DNA of 64,000 nucleotides from M3007 sp031398055. Its GTDB lineage: Bacteria > Bacteroidota > Bacteroidia > Chitinophagales > Saprospiraceae. The stretch's first letter is position 1; each line of letters begins with the position of its first letter. Positions 8,338 to 15,321 of the stretch are shown one piece after another. The stretch covers positions 18,608 through 82,607 of the forward strand of contig JANNMS010000126.1 in NCBI GenBank assembly GCA_031398055.1. The letters are read 5' to 3'. The notes beneath the pieces were generated by a model. That model worked only from the letters and a program-made list of their open reading frames with translations. It was not told the origin of the DNA and ran no database searches. Both the position numbers and the translations under genes were made by a program.

Positions 8338-9189
8338 TCACAAAATCATTTTTTCAATCGCCGTAACAAGAATTCCCTGCGCCCCAGCGGCCCGCAAACT
8401 TTCGATAATTTCCCAAAATTGGTCTTCCGCCACGACCGAATGAACGCTGCTCCAACCGCCACCGGCAAGCGGCAAAACGCTCGGTGCTTTCATGCCGGGG
8501 AGCAGTGCCAAAATCTCTGGCAGCTGTTCGTTTGGGGCATTGAGCAGGATGTATTTGTGGTTTTTTGCGCGGAGCAGGGCATCGAAACGGAAGTTCAACC
8601 GTCGCAAAATTTCGGCTTTTTCGGGGTCGAGATGACGGGCGGCGACGAGCAGGGCTTCCGATTTCAAAATGGTCGAAACTTCGCGCAACCCGTTGATTAA
8701 CAGCGTGCTACCACTGCTGACTAAGTCGCAAACCGCATCTGCCAAACCGATGGACGGGGCAATTTCCACCGAGCCGCTGATTTCGTGGAGCGTGGCTTCG
8801 ATGCCGTTTTTTGCCAAAAATTTGCCCAAAATATTCGGGTAAGTCGTGGCGATGCGCTTGCCTTGCAGGTCGTCGAGATTTTGAAAATCCATGTTTTTCG
8901 GCACCGCCAAACTCAATCGGCAGCGGCCAAAACCGAGCCGCGCGGCGATTTCGATGGGTTTTTCTTTTTCCAAAAACACATTTTCGCCCACGATTCCGGC
9001 ATCGGCCACGCCGTCGGCGACGTATTCCGGGATGTCGTCGTCCCGCAGGAAAAATATTTCCAACGGAAAATTGCTGGCCGCCGAGCGCAGCCGACCCTGC
9101 CCGTTGCTGAAATCAATGCCCGCGTCGCGCAGCAAATTGATGCTGTCTTCGTGGAGACGACCTGATTTTTGGATGGCGATTTTTAGCAT
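8338..9189 (-). CDS. hisG: ATP phosphoribosyltransferase, long form
   Basis: HisG catalyses the first committed step of histidine synthesis, joining PRPP and ATP. The start at 9189 gives 283 residues beginning MLKIAIQKSGRLHEDS. A longer frame would read 26 residues of the TTATTGG word repeat and was rejected. The length and the C-terminal regulatory domain (about 210-283, LPLAGGGWSSVHSVV) mark the long, histidine-feedback-inhibited form that needs no HisZ. PRPP binding is in DLVSSGSTL. First gene of the his operon. No separate promoter of the TAnnTTTG type was seen just upstream, so read-through from the cys genes is possible. Confidence 0.95.
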   Translation of the reverse strand: MLKIAIQKSGRLHEDSINLLRDAGIDFSNGQGRLRSAASNFPLEIFFLRDDDIPEYVADGVADAGIVGENVFLEKEKPIEIAARLGFGRCRLSLAVPKNMDFQNLDDLQGKRIATTYPNILGKFLAKNGIEATLHEISGSVEIAPSIGLADAVCDLVSSGSTLLINGLREVSTILKSEALLVAARHLDPEKAEILRRLNFRFDALLRAKNHKYILLNAPNEQLPEILALLPGMKAPSVLPLAGGGWSSVHSVVAEDQFWEIIESLRAAGAQGILVTAIEKMIL

Positions 9190-9210
9190 TTGTGGTTGGT
9201 TACTGGGAAA

Positions 9211-9267
9211 TTGGTTATTGGGGAATTGGTGATTGGGTTGACCAATAACCAATTCCCCAATAACCAA
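9211..9267. repeat. TTATTGG word hairpin between prx and hisG
   Basis: The 26-bp arms at 9211-9236 and 9242-9267 differ at one position and enclose a 5-nt loop. They are made of TTGGTTATTGG and GGGAATTGG units. Related words occur at 12761-12850, 24031-24083 and 35218-35262. Confidence 0.9.
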
Positions 9268-9270
9268 TAA

Positions 9271-9906
9271 CTAAATATCGGGTTGTGGGGTATATCTCAA
9301 ATATGGTTTTACAATTTTCAAACCTTTCGGAAATTTATTCTCCGCATCGGCGGTCGAAATGGCGGGCACGACAATCACGTCTTCGCCATGTTTCCAGTCG
9401 GCGGGGGTGGCAACCGAGTAATTTGCGGTGAGTTGCAGCGAGTCGAGGACGCGCAGGACTTCCCAAAAATTGCGTCCAGTCGAAGCGGGGTAAACAATCA
9501 TCAATTTCACTTTTTTGTCCGGGCCGATGATAAAAAGGGAACGAACGGTGAAATTTTCCGACGAATTCGGGTGAATCATGTCGTACAAAGTGGCCACCGT
9601 GCGGTCGGGGTCGGCGATGATTGGGAAATCAACTTCCACTTTTTGCGTCTCGTTGATGTCCTTGACCCAATCGAAATGTTTGTCGAGCGGGTCGACGCTG
9701 ACGGCCAAAACTTTGGTGTTCCGCTCGGCAAATTCAGCGGCCAAATGCGCCGTGCGACCTAGTTCTGTCGTGCAAACCGGCGTAAAATCGGCAGGATGGG
9801 AGAACAAAATGCCCCAGCCGTCGCCGAGATATTCGTAAAAATCGATTTCTCCGGCGGTGGTTTGGGCTTGAAAGTTGGGGGCGAGGTCGCCTAATCGGAC
9901 AGACAT
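9271..9906 (-). CDS. 1-Cys peroxiredoxin (Prx6 type)
   Basis: This thiol peroxidase reduces hydrogen peroxide and alkyl hydroperoxides in the cytoplasm. The 211-residue protein has the AhpC/TSA thioredoxin fold with the peroxidatic C45 in HPADFTPVCTTE, a later R in the active site, and the long 1-Cys C-terminal domain (about 155-211). No resolving cysteine is visible, which is the hallmark of the Prx6 group. It lies between cysJ and hisG on the same strand. Placement in a sulfite-reducing cluster may reflect protection of the Fe-S and siroheme enzymes, but that is inference. Confidence 0.92.
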   Translation of the reverse strand: MSVRLGDLAPNFQAQTTAGEIDFYEYLGDGWGILFSHPADFTPVCTTELGRTAHLAAEFAERNTKVLAVSVDPLDKHFDWVKDINETQKVEVDFPIIADPDRTVATLYDMIHPNSSENFTVRSLFIIGPDKKVKLMIVYPASTGRNFWEVLRVLDSLQLTANYSVATPADWKHGEDVIVVPAISTADAENKFPKGLKIVKPYLRYTPQPDI

Positions 9907-9936
9907 TTTTAGAAAAATTTAAAGTTTAAAAGATGG

Positions 9937-10043
9937 TTTTTGACACATAGTTCACATAGTTTTTTCACATAGAAAACATAGAATTTTTCTATAAAAACCT
10001 ATGTTCCTATGTGAAAAAACCTATGTGAACTATGTGTCAAAAA
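9937..10043. repeat. CACATAG word hairpin between cysJ and prx
   Basis: A long imperfect inverted repeat with arms of about 45 nt (9937-9981 and 9999-10043), made of CACATAG words spaced by TT, TTTTTT and AAAA runs. The same family forms the hairpin at 26318-26425 with shared spacing but different spacer bases. It ends one base before the cysJ stop codon. Confidence 0.92.
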
Positions 10044-10044
10044 G

Positions 10045-11940
10045 TTAATAAACATCCTCCAAGTACCTGCGCTGTTTTTTCAAATCCTTGACGTACTCGG
10101 TGGCTTTTTCGACGGAAAAACTGCTTTCCTGAATTGCAATTTGAACCAGTGCTTTTTCAACATCGCCGGCCATCCGGTTTTTGTCGCCGCAGACGTAAAA
10201 ATTTGCGCCGTTTTCCAACCAATCAAAAACGCGCCGGGACTGCTTCAAAAGTTTGTGCTGGACATAAATTTTCTCTTTTTGGTCGCGGCTGAACGCAACA
10301 TCAAGATGCGTCAAATTCCCATTTTTCAAAGATTGTTGCCACTCCAATTGGTACAAAAAATCGGTTTTGAAATGCGGGTTCCCAAAAAACAACCAGTTTT
10401 TTCCAGCCGCATTTTGCTCCGTTCGCTCTTCCAAAAATGCCCGAAAAGGTGCAATTCCAGTTCCCGCGCCCACCATAATTATTGGGGCAGATTGGTCTTT
10501 TGGCAATTTAAAAAACTCGTTTTCTTCGATAAATACTTTTATTTTTTCGCCAATTTGAACTCGGTCAGATAAAAAAGTGGAAGCCACGCCTTGTTTTTTT
10601 CGTCCAAAATTTTCGTAACGAACCGCGCCGACCGTCAAATGAACCTCGTCGGGGTGCGCGGCCAAACTGGACGAAATCGAATAGGCACGACTTGGAATTT
10701 TTCGTAAAATTTTGACCAAAATTTCCTCCGTCAAACCGTCCGCGGGAAATTCTGTGAGCAAATCCGCAATGTCCCGACCCCAAAAAAACTGCGGTAAATT
10801 TTTGACATCGGCCAAAATTTTGCCCAATTTTTCATTTTTTGTAAAGTCAAAATAACGTTGCAAAACGTCGCGGTTGAGCGTGGACAATTCCAGTTTTTCC
10901 AATAAAATATTTCCAAACGGCAAGTTTTCATTTCCAAAATTAATGGAAACGGTGGGTGATAATTTTGAAATTTTTAAAACTTCAGAAACCAAACGCTCCG
11001 AATTTGTCGGCAAAACGTGCAGCACGTCGCCGGGCGAATATTTCAAATTTGAACCTTCCAAACCCATTTCGAGGTGCCAAGTTTCGCGTGTCGAGCCGCG
11101 TCCGTTCAGTTGGATTTTTTCAAAAATTTCGGCTTCAAAAGGATTTTTTCTATCAAAAACTAGCGGTTTTGGCGCGGCGGCGAGTCCATTTTTGACAAAT
11201 GGCGAAAATTGGACAGCCGACCCATTTTGAGAAAATGGCGAAAAATTGGCCGCTTGCCCGTTCAATTTTTTGGGCAAATTGTGGATGACATTTTCAATCC
11301 AGCGTTCGGCATCGTCTTGCCAATCTGCGTCGCAATCGACGCGCGGGGCGAGGCGTTTCGCGCCCAATTTTTCGAGTTGCTCGTCAAATTCTTTCCCGGT
11401 TTGGCAAAATTGGGAATAGGATTTGTCGCCCAAAGCCAGCACGGAAAACTGAAAATCGGCTTTCAATTTTGGTGCGCGCGACCCAAAAATAAAGCGATGC
11501 AAATCCTCTGCAGCCGTCGGCGGCTCGCCTTCACCTTGCGTGCTGACGATGACGAAAAATAGTTTTTCTTCTTTCAATTTGGCAGGTTTGAACTCGGTCA
11601 TGTCGGCAAGCACAACTTCTAAACCATTGGTTTTCAATGCTTCCGCCAATTTTTGGGCTGCTTTTTTGGAGTTACCTGTTTGGCTTCCGAACAAAACGGT
11701 GGCCTGAAATTGGGGCGGCAGGTGGTTGAAATTTATCGTTTGCTCGACCGCCGGAAAACCCGATTGGCCGTTTTGCGATGGAAATTTCATGGAATGCTTG
11801 GCCACCGACAGGCCATGAAAATAGCCGCTCAGCCAAAGCAATTGCCGGTCGTCTAGATTTTCCGTAAAATTTTGCAACGATGCCGTGTCCAAGCCGATTG
11901 GCAGGGCGAGGTGCTCGATTGTATTTTCAAAATTTGCCAT
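10045..11940 (-). CDS. cysJ: Sulfite reductase flavoprotein subunit
   Basis: CysJ passes electrons from NADPH through FAD and FMN to CysI. The 631-residue protein has an N-terminal flavodoxin domain (about 75-220) with VLFGSQTGNSKKAA and STQGEGEPP. A FAD-binding FNR-like domain follows (RAYSISSS and GVASTFL), and then the NADPH domain with VGAGTGIAPFRAF and FYVCGDKNRMAGDVE. It ends LEDVY, like the E. coli protein. A stretch at about 225-250 repeats NFSPFSQNGSAVQFSPF-type words as a linker. Downstream of cobA and upstream of prx. Confidence 0.95.
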   Translation of the reverse strand: MANFENTIEHLALPIGLDTASLQNFTENLDDRQLLWLSGYFHGLSVAKHSMKFPSQNGQSGFPAVEQTINFNHLPPQFQATVLFGSQTGNSKKAAQKLAEALKTNGLEVVLADMTEFKPAKLKEEKLFFVIVSTQGEGEPPTAAEDLHRFIFGSRAPKLKADFQFSVLALGDKSYSQFCQTGKEFDEQLEKLGAKRLAPRVDCDADWQDDAERWIENVIHNLPKKLNGQAANFSPFSQNGSAVQFSPFVKNGLAAAPKPLVFDRKNPFEAEIFEKIQLNGRGSTRETWHLEMGLEGSNLKYSPGDVLHVLPTNSERLVSEVLKISKLSPTVSINFGNENLPFGNILLEKLELSTLNRDVLQRYFDFTKNEKLGKILADVKNLPQFFWGRDIADLLTEFPADGLTEEILVKILRKIPSRAYSISSSLAAHPDEVHLTVGAVRYENFGRKKQGVASTFLSDRVQIGEKIKVFIEENEFFKLPKDQSAPIIMVGAGTGIAPFRAFLEERTEQNAAGKNWLFFGNPHFKTDFLYQLEWQQSLKNGNLTHLDVAFSRDQKEKIYVQHKLLKQSRRVFDWLENGANFYVCGDKNRMAGDVEKALVQIAIQESSFSVEKATEYVKDLKKQRRYLEDVY

Positions 11941-11957
11941 TTTTTTGAAGTTTGGAC

Positions 11958-12041
11958 GGCGAAATTTATTTCGCGATATTGAAGTTCAAATAATTGATAA
12001 TCAACGTTTTGGAGTAGTAAAGGGCGAAATAAATTTCGCCC
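11958..12041. repeat. REPIN-like doublet, GGCGAAATTTATTTCGC family
   Basis: The palindromes at 11958-11974 and 12022-12041 are inverted relative to each other and separated by about 47 bp. They belong to the same CGAAATTTATTTCG core family as 4457 and 6873, with outer bases changed to GGGC/GCCC. The right copy lies inside the cobA reading frame and encodes the end of the protein. Confidence 0.85.
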
Positions 12042-12759
12042 TCCCAGACTGAGCCAACCGAACCACTTCGCCAATCACGATGACCGCGGGCGGTTCGATT
12101 TTCGATATTTTTACTTTTTCAAGGATGTTTTCTATTTCTCCAAAAACACTTTTTTGGGTCGGCAGCGTAGCATTTTGGACAATCGCGATGGGCGTTTTTT
12201 GTCGGTTTTCTTTTGAAAAAATGGCCGTGATTTCTTCCAGTTTTTCCAAACCCATCAAAATCACAACCGTCGCGTTCGTTTTTGCGGCTTGCAAAATATC
12301 GTTTGAAATTTCTCCGGTTTCAGTCGTCGCGGTGATGACCCAAAAACTTTGGCTCGCGCCACGAAAAGTCACTGGAATTCCGACCGCCGCCGCTGCCGCA
12401 ATCGCGCTGCTGATACCTCCGATGTATTCCGTTTCGATGCCGTGCGACTCGGCAAACAACATTTCTTCGCGTCCGCGACCAAAAACGAAGGGGTCGCCGC
12501 CTTTCAAACGGACGACGTGGCCGTGTTTTTTGGCATTTTCCACAATCATTTCATTTATTTTTTCTTGTGAAAATGCCTGCTCGCCACGCCGTTTTCCGAC
12601 GAAAATTTTCAAAGCAACGGGCGCGAACTCCAACAGTTCTTCATTTGCCAAAGCATCGTACAAAACCACATCCGCCGATTTCAAAGCCTTGATGGCTTTT
12701 AAAGTTATCAAATCGGGGTCGCCGCAACCGGCACCGACGACGCTCAATTTTTGGTTCAT
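12001..12759 (-). CDS. cobA: Uroporphyrinogen-III C-methyltransferase
   Basis: SUMT uses two SAM molecules to make precorrin-2, the precursor of siroheme, the prosthetic group of CysI. The 252-residue protein starts MNQKLSVVGAGCGDPDLIT. It has GDPFVFGRGREE, the product/SAM loops GISSAIAAAAAVGIPVTFRG and TVVILMG, as expected for the tetrapyrrole methylase fold. No CysG-type dehydrogenase/chelatase domain is fused. The last residues, GRAKFISPFTTPKR, come from the palindromic repeat at 12022-12041. It lies between cysH and cysJ. Use of SAM as substrate fits the SAM riboswitch upstream. Confidence 0.94.
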   Translation of the reverse strand: MNQKLSVVGAGCGDPDLITLKAIKALKSADVVLYDALANEELLEFAPVALKIFVGKRRGEQAFSQEKINEMIVENAKKHGHVVRLKGGDPFVFGRGREEMLFAESHGIETEYIGGISSAIAAAAAVGIPVTFRGASQSFWVITATTETGEISNDILQAAKTNATVVILMGLEKLEEITAIFSKENRQKTPIAIVQNATLPTQKSVFGEIENILEKVKISKIEPPAVIVIGEVVRLAQSGRAKFISPFTTPKR

Positions 12760-12760
12760 T

Positions 12761-12850
12761 TGTTATTGGTTATTAGTTATTGGAAAATTGGTTATTTGTT
12801 ATTGGGCGGATCTAATAACTAATTTCCCAATAACCAATTTCCCAATAACT
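12761..12850. repeat. TTATTGG word hairpin between cysH and cobA
   Basis: TTATTGG, TTAGTTATTGG and TTTGTTATTGG words on one side face CCAATAACC and CCCAATAAC words on the other, giving an imperfect hairpin of about 40-nt arms. It ends within the cysH stop codon and begins next to the cobA start. Confidence 0.85.
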
Positions 12851-13562
12851 ATTTCAAATGCAATCCGCACTCTTTTTTCGAGGCATCTTCCCACCACCAA
12901 CGCCCGGCGCGGAAATCTTCGCCCTCCGAAATCGCTCGGGTGCAGGGTGCGCAACCAATGGAAACGAAGCCTTTTTTGTGCAACGGATTGACTGGAACGC
13001 CATTTTCATCGGTAAAAGCCTTGATTTCTTCAAAACTCCAATCGAAAAGTGGGTTGAATTTTATCAGTTGGTGCGCTTCGTCCCACTCCAAAAAATCCAT
13101 GTCGTTGCGGTTTGGTGATTGCTCGGCGCGGATTCCGGTGACCCAAAGTTTTTGGTTTTTCAGGGCACGGTTCAGCGGCTCTATTTTTCGGATGAAGCAA
13201 CATTCCTTGCGATTTTCGACGGATTCGTAAAAACTGTTCGCCCCTTTTTCTTTCAAAAGTTTTTCCACGGCCTCGGTTCGCGGAAAAAACGCCTCGACTT
13301 TGGCTTGATATTTTTCGAGCGTGCGCTGCCAAGTGCTGTACGTTTCCTGAAAATTCCGCCCAGTGTCGAGCGTGAAAACGCGGATGGGGATATTATTTGA
13401 AAAAATCAGGTGGGTCAAAACTTGGTCTTCGATGCCAAAACTGGTCGAAAAAACGATTTGGCCGCGGTAGGCGTTGGCCAAAAAACGCAATCGTTCGACC
13501 AGGATCATCGGGTCTAATGCCCTTTTTATCTCTTCGAGAGAATATTTTAAATTGGTCTGCAT
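12849..13562 (-). CDS. cysH: Adenylylsulfate/phosphoadenylylsulfate reductase
   Basis: CysH reduces APS (or PAPS) to sulfite with thioredoxin. The 237-residue protein has the PP-loop-like FSTSFGIEDQVL (about 38-49), TLDTGRN and the C-terminal catalytic ECGLHLK with C232. It also has the CC pair at 121-122 and C204/C207 (GCAPCTRA). These four cysteines bind the [4Fe-4S] cluster found in APS-using enzymes, so APS is the likelier substrate. It is the first structural gene behind the SAM riboswitch and Cys-codon leader. No cysD/cysN/cysC is in the window. Confidence 0.95.
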   Translation of the reverse strand: MQTNLKYSLEEIKRALDPMILVERLRFLANAYRGQIVFSTSFGIEDQVLTHLIFSNNIPIRVFTLDTGRNFQETYSTWQRTLEKYQAKVEAFFPRTEAVEKLLKEKGANSFYESVENRKECCFIRKIEPLNRALKNQKLWVTGIRAEQSPNRNDMDFLEWDEAHQLIKFNPLFDWSFEEIKAFTDENGVPVNPLHKKGFVSIGCAPCTRAISEGEDFRAGRWWWEDASKKECGLHLK

Positions 13563-13598
13563 ATTCTTGATAATTAATTGATAACCAAAATTTTATGT

Positions 13599-13630
13599 GA
13601 AAAAACAACCCGATACCTGTGCCGTATCAG
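13599..13630 (-). terminator. Intrinsic terminator (attenuator) before cysH
   Basis: On the minus strand CTGATAC-ggcacag-GTATCGG forms a seven-bp stem with one T-G pair and a 7-nt loop, directly followed by GTTGTTTTTTC. It lies 37 nt before the cysH start and after the Cys-rich leader ORF, where an attenuation terminator would be expected. A GC-rich hairpin (CTCCC/GGGAG, 13697-13720) lies between the leader and this terminator and may be a pause or competing structure. Confidence 0.65.
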
Positions 13631-13764
13631 CATCCAAAAAAGATGGAAGTGGTGAAAAAATTTTGGTAAAACTTGGTAGAGAATGTGTGGAAATTCCTCC
13701 CGCAGCAGCCCGCCGGGGAGTCCGTTAAAATGCCCAACTTAGATTTTGGAAAACGGAAAGAGAA

Positions 13765-13869
13765 TTAACAACAACAACAATGACAGCAGCAAGTGGCCTT
13801 CGGAGAGAAGGCAAAATGGGAAACGAAATTGGATTTCGGTGTCGCTGCGCTGTTGAATTTGACTTGCAT
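13765..13869 (-). CDS. Cys-rich leader peptide (Cys3-His-Cys4-stop), 34 residues
   Basis: The ATG at 13869 opens a 34-codon frame whose end reads Thr-Cys-Cys-Cys-His-Cys-Cys-Cys-Cys-stop, with the codons TGC TGC TGT CAT TGT TGT TGT TGT TAA. Seven of the last eight codons are cysteine. It lies between a SAM-I riboswitch (35 nt upstream) and a terminator hairpin in front of cysH. This is the classical layout of amino-acid attenuation: low Cys-tRNA would stall ribosomes on the run and alter downstream folding. The peptide is MQVKF at its start and has no signal sequence. A functional Cys-rich micro-protein is an alternative. The antiterminator pairing was not worked out. Confidence 0.72.
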   Translation of the reverse strand: MQVKFNSAATPKSNFVSHFAFSPKATCCCHCCCC

Positions 13870-13903
13870 GATAAACGAGTTACTGTTTTTATATGCCCAA
13901 AAA

Positions 13904-13986
13904 ATTTTGGCAGGATTTGGCACCTTGTTTTTTAAACGGTTGCCGACGCTTCAACGAGCCTGTCTCTCTGCGTCTCTTTATAAAAT
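13904..13986 (-). ncRNA. SAM-I (S-box) riboswitch
   Basis: The minus strand carries the S-box core in order: AAGAGACGCAGAGAGACAGG, then GTTGAAGCGTCGGCAACC, then AAGGTGCCAAATCCTGCC. P1 can form from ATTTT at the 5' end and AAAAT at the 3' end, and P2 pairs GACGC with GCGTC. These match the known family at its conserved positions. The 3' P1 strand overlaps a possible alternative hairpin (GCCAAAA with TTTTGGGC). It sits downstream of a TAnnTTTG promoter and upstream of the Cys leader ORF and cysH-cobA-cysJ. Confidence 0.9.
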
Positions 13987-14025
13987 CGTGTAAAAACAAC
14001 CCCTTCGAGGAAAGAATTGATAGGG

Positions 14026-14060
14026 CAAAGGTATGTCCACCAACTTTGATTCTGCAAAAA
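14026..14060 (-). promoter_or_regulatory. Promoter of the cysH leader transcript
   Basis: The Bacteroidota -7 element TACCTTTG lies at 14026-14033, and a -33 element TTTTTG at 14055-14060, with a 21-nt spacer. The predicted start near 14020 places the SAM aptamer about 35-40 nt into the RNA. Confidence 0.75.
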
Positions 14061-14162
14061 GTAAACCGCAGAATTTTTAAATCAATAGATTGTTTTAAAA
14101 TTGGTTTGTCTCTGAAAAATTCAGAATAAATAAAAAGGAAAATAGCAGCCTAAAATTTGGTT

Positions 14163-15146
14163 TCAGAAATCTAGGATTTGCTTCGCCAGCCGTGCTTTGT
14201 ACGAAATGATGACCGACGCGCCCGCCCGTTTGCAGGCTGTCCAGATTTCCAAATGGCCGGCGTCGGCGTCAATCAAACCATTTTTTGCCAAAAGTTCGAT
14301 GGCCGCAAATTCGCCGCTGACGTGATAAATCGCAATCGGTAGCAAAGTTTGCTGCCGCAATTTTGTCAAAATATCCAAATACGGTAGCGCAGGTTTGACC
14401 ATCAAAATATCCGCGCCCTCGGCGGCATCACGCAGTGACGACAAAATGGCGTCGCCGCCGTTCCGAAAATCCATTTGGTAGGTTTTTCGGTCTTTCAAAA
14501 CTATGTTTTTTGCCGGGGAAGATTTGCAAACATCGCGGAACGGGCCGTAAAAATTGGAAGCGAACTTGGCCGAGTATGACATGATTGCTGTGTTTTCGGC
14601 CTCGTTTTTATCCAAAATTTGGCGGATGGCTTTGATTCGGCCATCCATCATATCGCTCGGCGCGATGCAATCGGCTCCCGATTTTGCCAGATTTAAAGCA
14701 TAATTTGCCAAAACTTCGCAGGTTTTTTCGTTCAAAATATGGTCGTGTTTTTCATTTAAAATTCCGCAGTGGCCGTGCGTCGTGTAACTGCAAAGGCACA
14801 AATCGGCGGCCAGCCAAATGTCGTTTCCAAATTGTTTTTTGATGTTTTCAATTGTTTTTGCGGCGAAATCGAACTTGAAATCCGTTTCGTAGCGGTTTTC
14901 CGGAACGGGAAAAAGTAGGAATTTGGACACGCCGTTTTTCAAGTCATTTTCAATTTGCCGCAAAACCGTGGTCGGCGTGTCGCTGAAAACGCCAGTCATA
15001 AATTCATTTTCGACGCGGTCGGCGAGTATTTCGTCCACAAAAATCGGTTGGATAAATTCTTTGTGGGAAAGATGGACATCAGCTGCGATTTCGCGGATGT
15101 GCGGGTTGGCTCGGCGGCGGCGGTGACTGGTTTGGAAGTTTTCCAT
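14163..15146 (-). CDS. hemB: Delta-aminolevulinic acid dehydratase (porphobilinogen synthase)
   Basis: HemB condenses two 5-aminolevulinates to porphobilinogen for heme and siroheme. The 327-residue protein has the metal site cysteines C117, C119 and C127 in DLCLCSYTTHGHCGIL, indicating a zinc-dependent enzyme. The Schiff-base lysines are K194 (SYSAKFAS) and K251 (LMVKPA). Length is typical. It lies upstream of the cysH leader on the same strand but is separated by about 290 bp that contains the cysH promoter, so it is probably its own unit. The functional link is siroheme for CysI. Confidence 0.96.
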   Translation of the reverse strand: MENFQTSHRRRRANPHIREIAADVHLSHKEFIQPIFVDEILADRVENEFMTGVFSDTPTTVLRQIENDLKNGVSKFLLFPVPENRYETDFKFDFAAKTIENIKKQFGNDIWLAADLCLCSYTTHGHCGILNEKHDHILNEKTCEVLANYALNLAKSGADCIAPSDMMDGRIKAIRQILDKNEAENTAIMSYSAKFASNFYGPFRDVCKSSPAKNIVLKDRKTYQMDFRNGGDAILSSLRDAAEGADILMVKPALPYLDILTKLRQQTLLPIAIYHVSGEFAAIELLAKNGLIDADAGHLEIWTACKRAGASVIISYKARLAKQILDF

Positions 15147-15226
15147 CTGATTTTTTAGCTTAAAAATTTTAGCGGTTTGACAAATTTCTTGATTTTTTGG
15201 GCGACAAAGATTGAAGTGCTTATTTG

Positions 15227-15267
15227 AAAAAACAAAAAACTCCTGCCTTCACTGGAAGACAGGAGTT
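15227..15267 (-). terminator. Terminator of the T9SS cargo gene
   Basis: The stem AACTCCTG/CAGGAGTT (15238-15267) has an inner CTTC/GAAG pairing and is followed on the minus strand by GTTTTTTGTTTTTTC. A second small hairpin, TCAGCC/GGCTGA at 15284-15301, precedes it. Together they close the transcript of the gene ending at 15322. Confidence 0.85.
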
Positions 15268-15321
15268 CAAAACTACCCGAAAATCAGCCATTTCAGGCTG
15301 AAAATCAATGAAAAAGCATCT

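Noticed and set aside
9937..10043. Possible short CRISPR array in CACATAG repeats
   Set aside because: Units are 7 nt with variable 1-6 nt spacing and inverted symmetry; there are no 25-40 nt repeats with unique spacers, and no cas genes nearby.
13697..13720. GC-rich hairpin as a second terminator in the cysH leader
   Set aside because: No T-run follows. It is kept only as a possible pause or competing structure.
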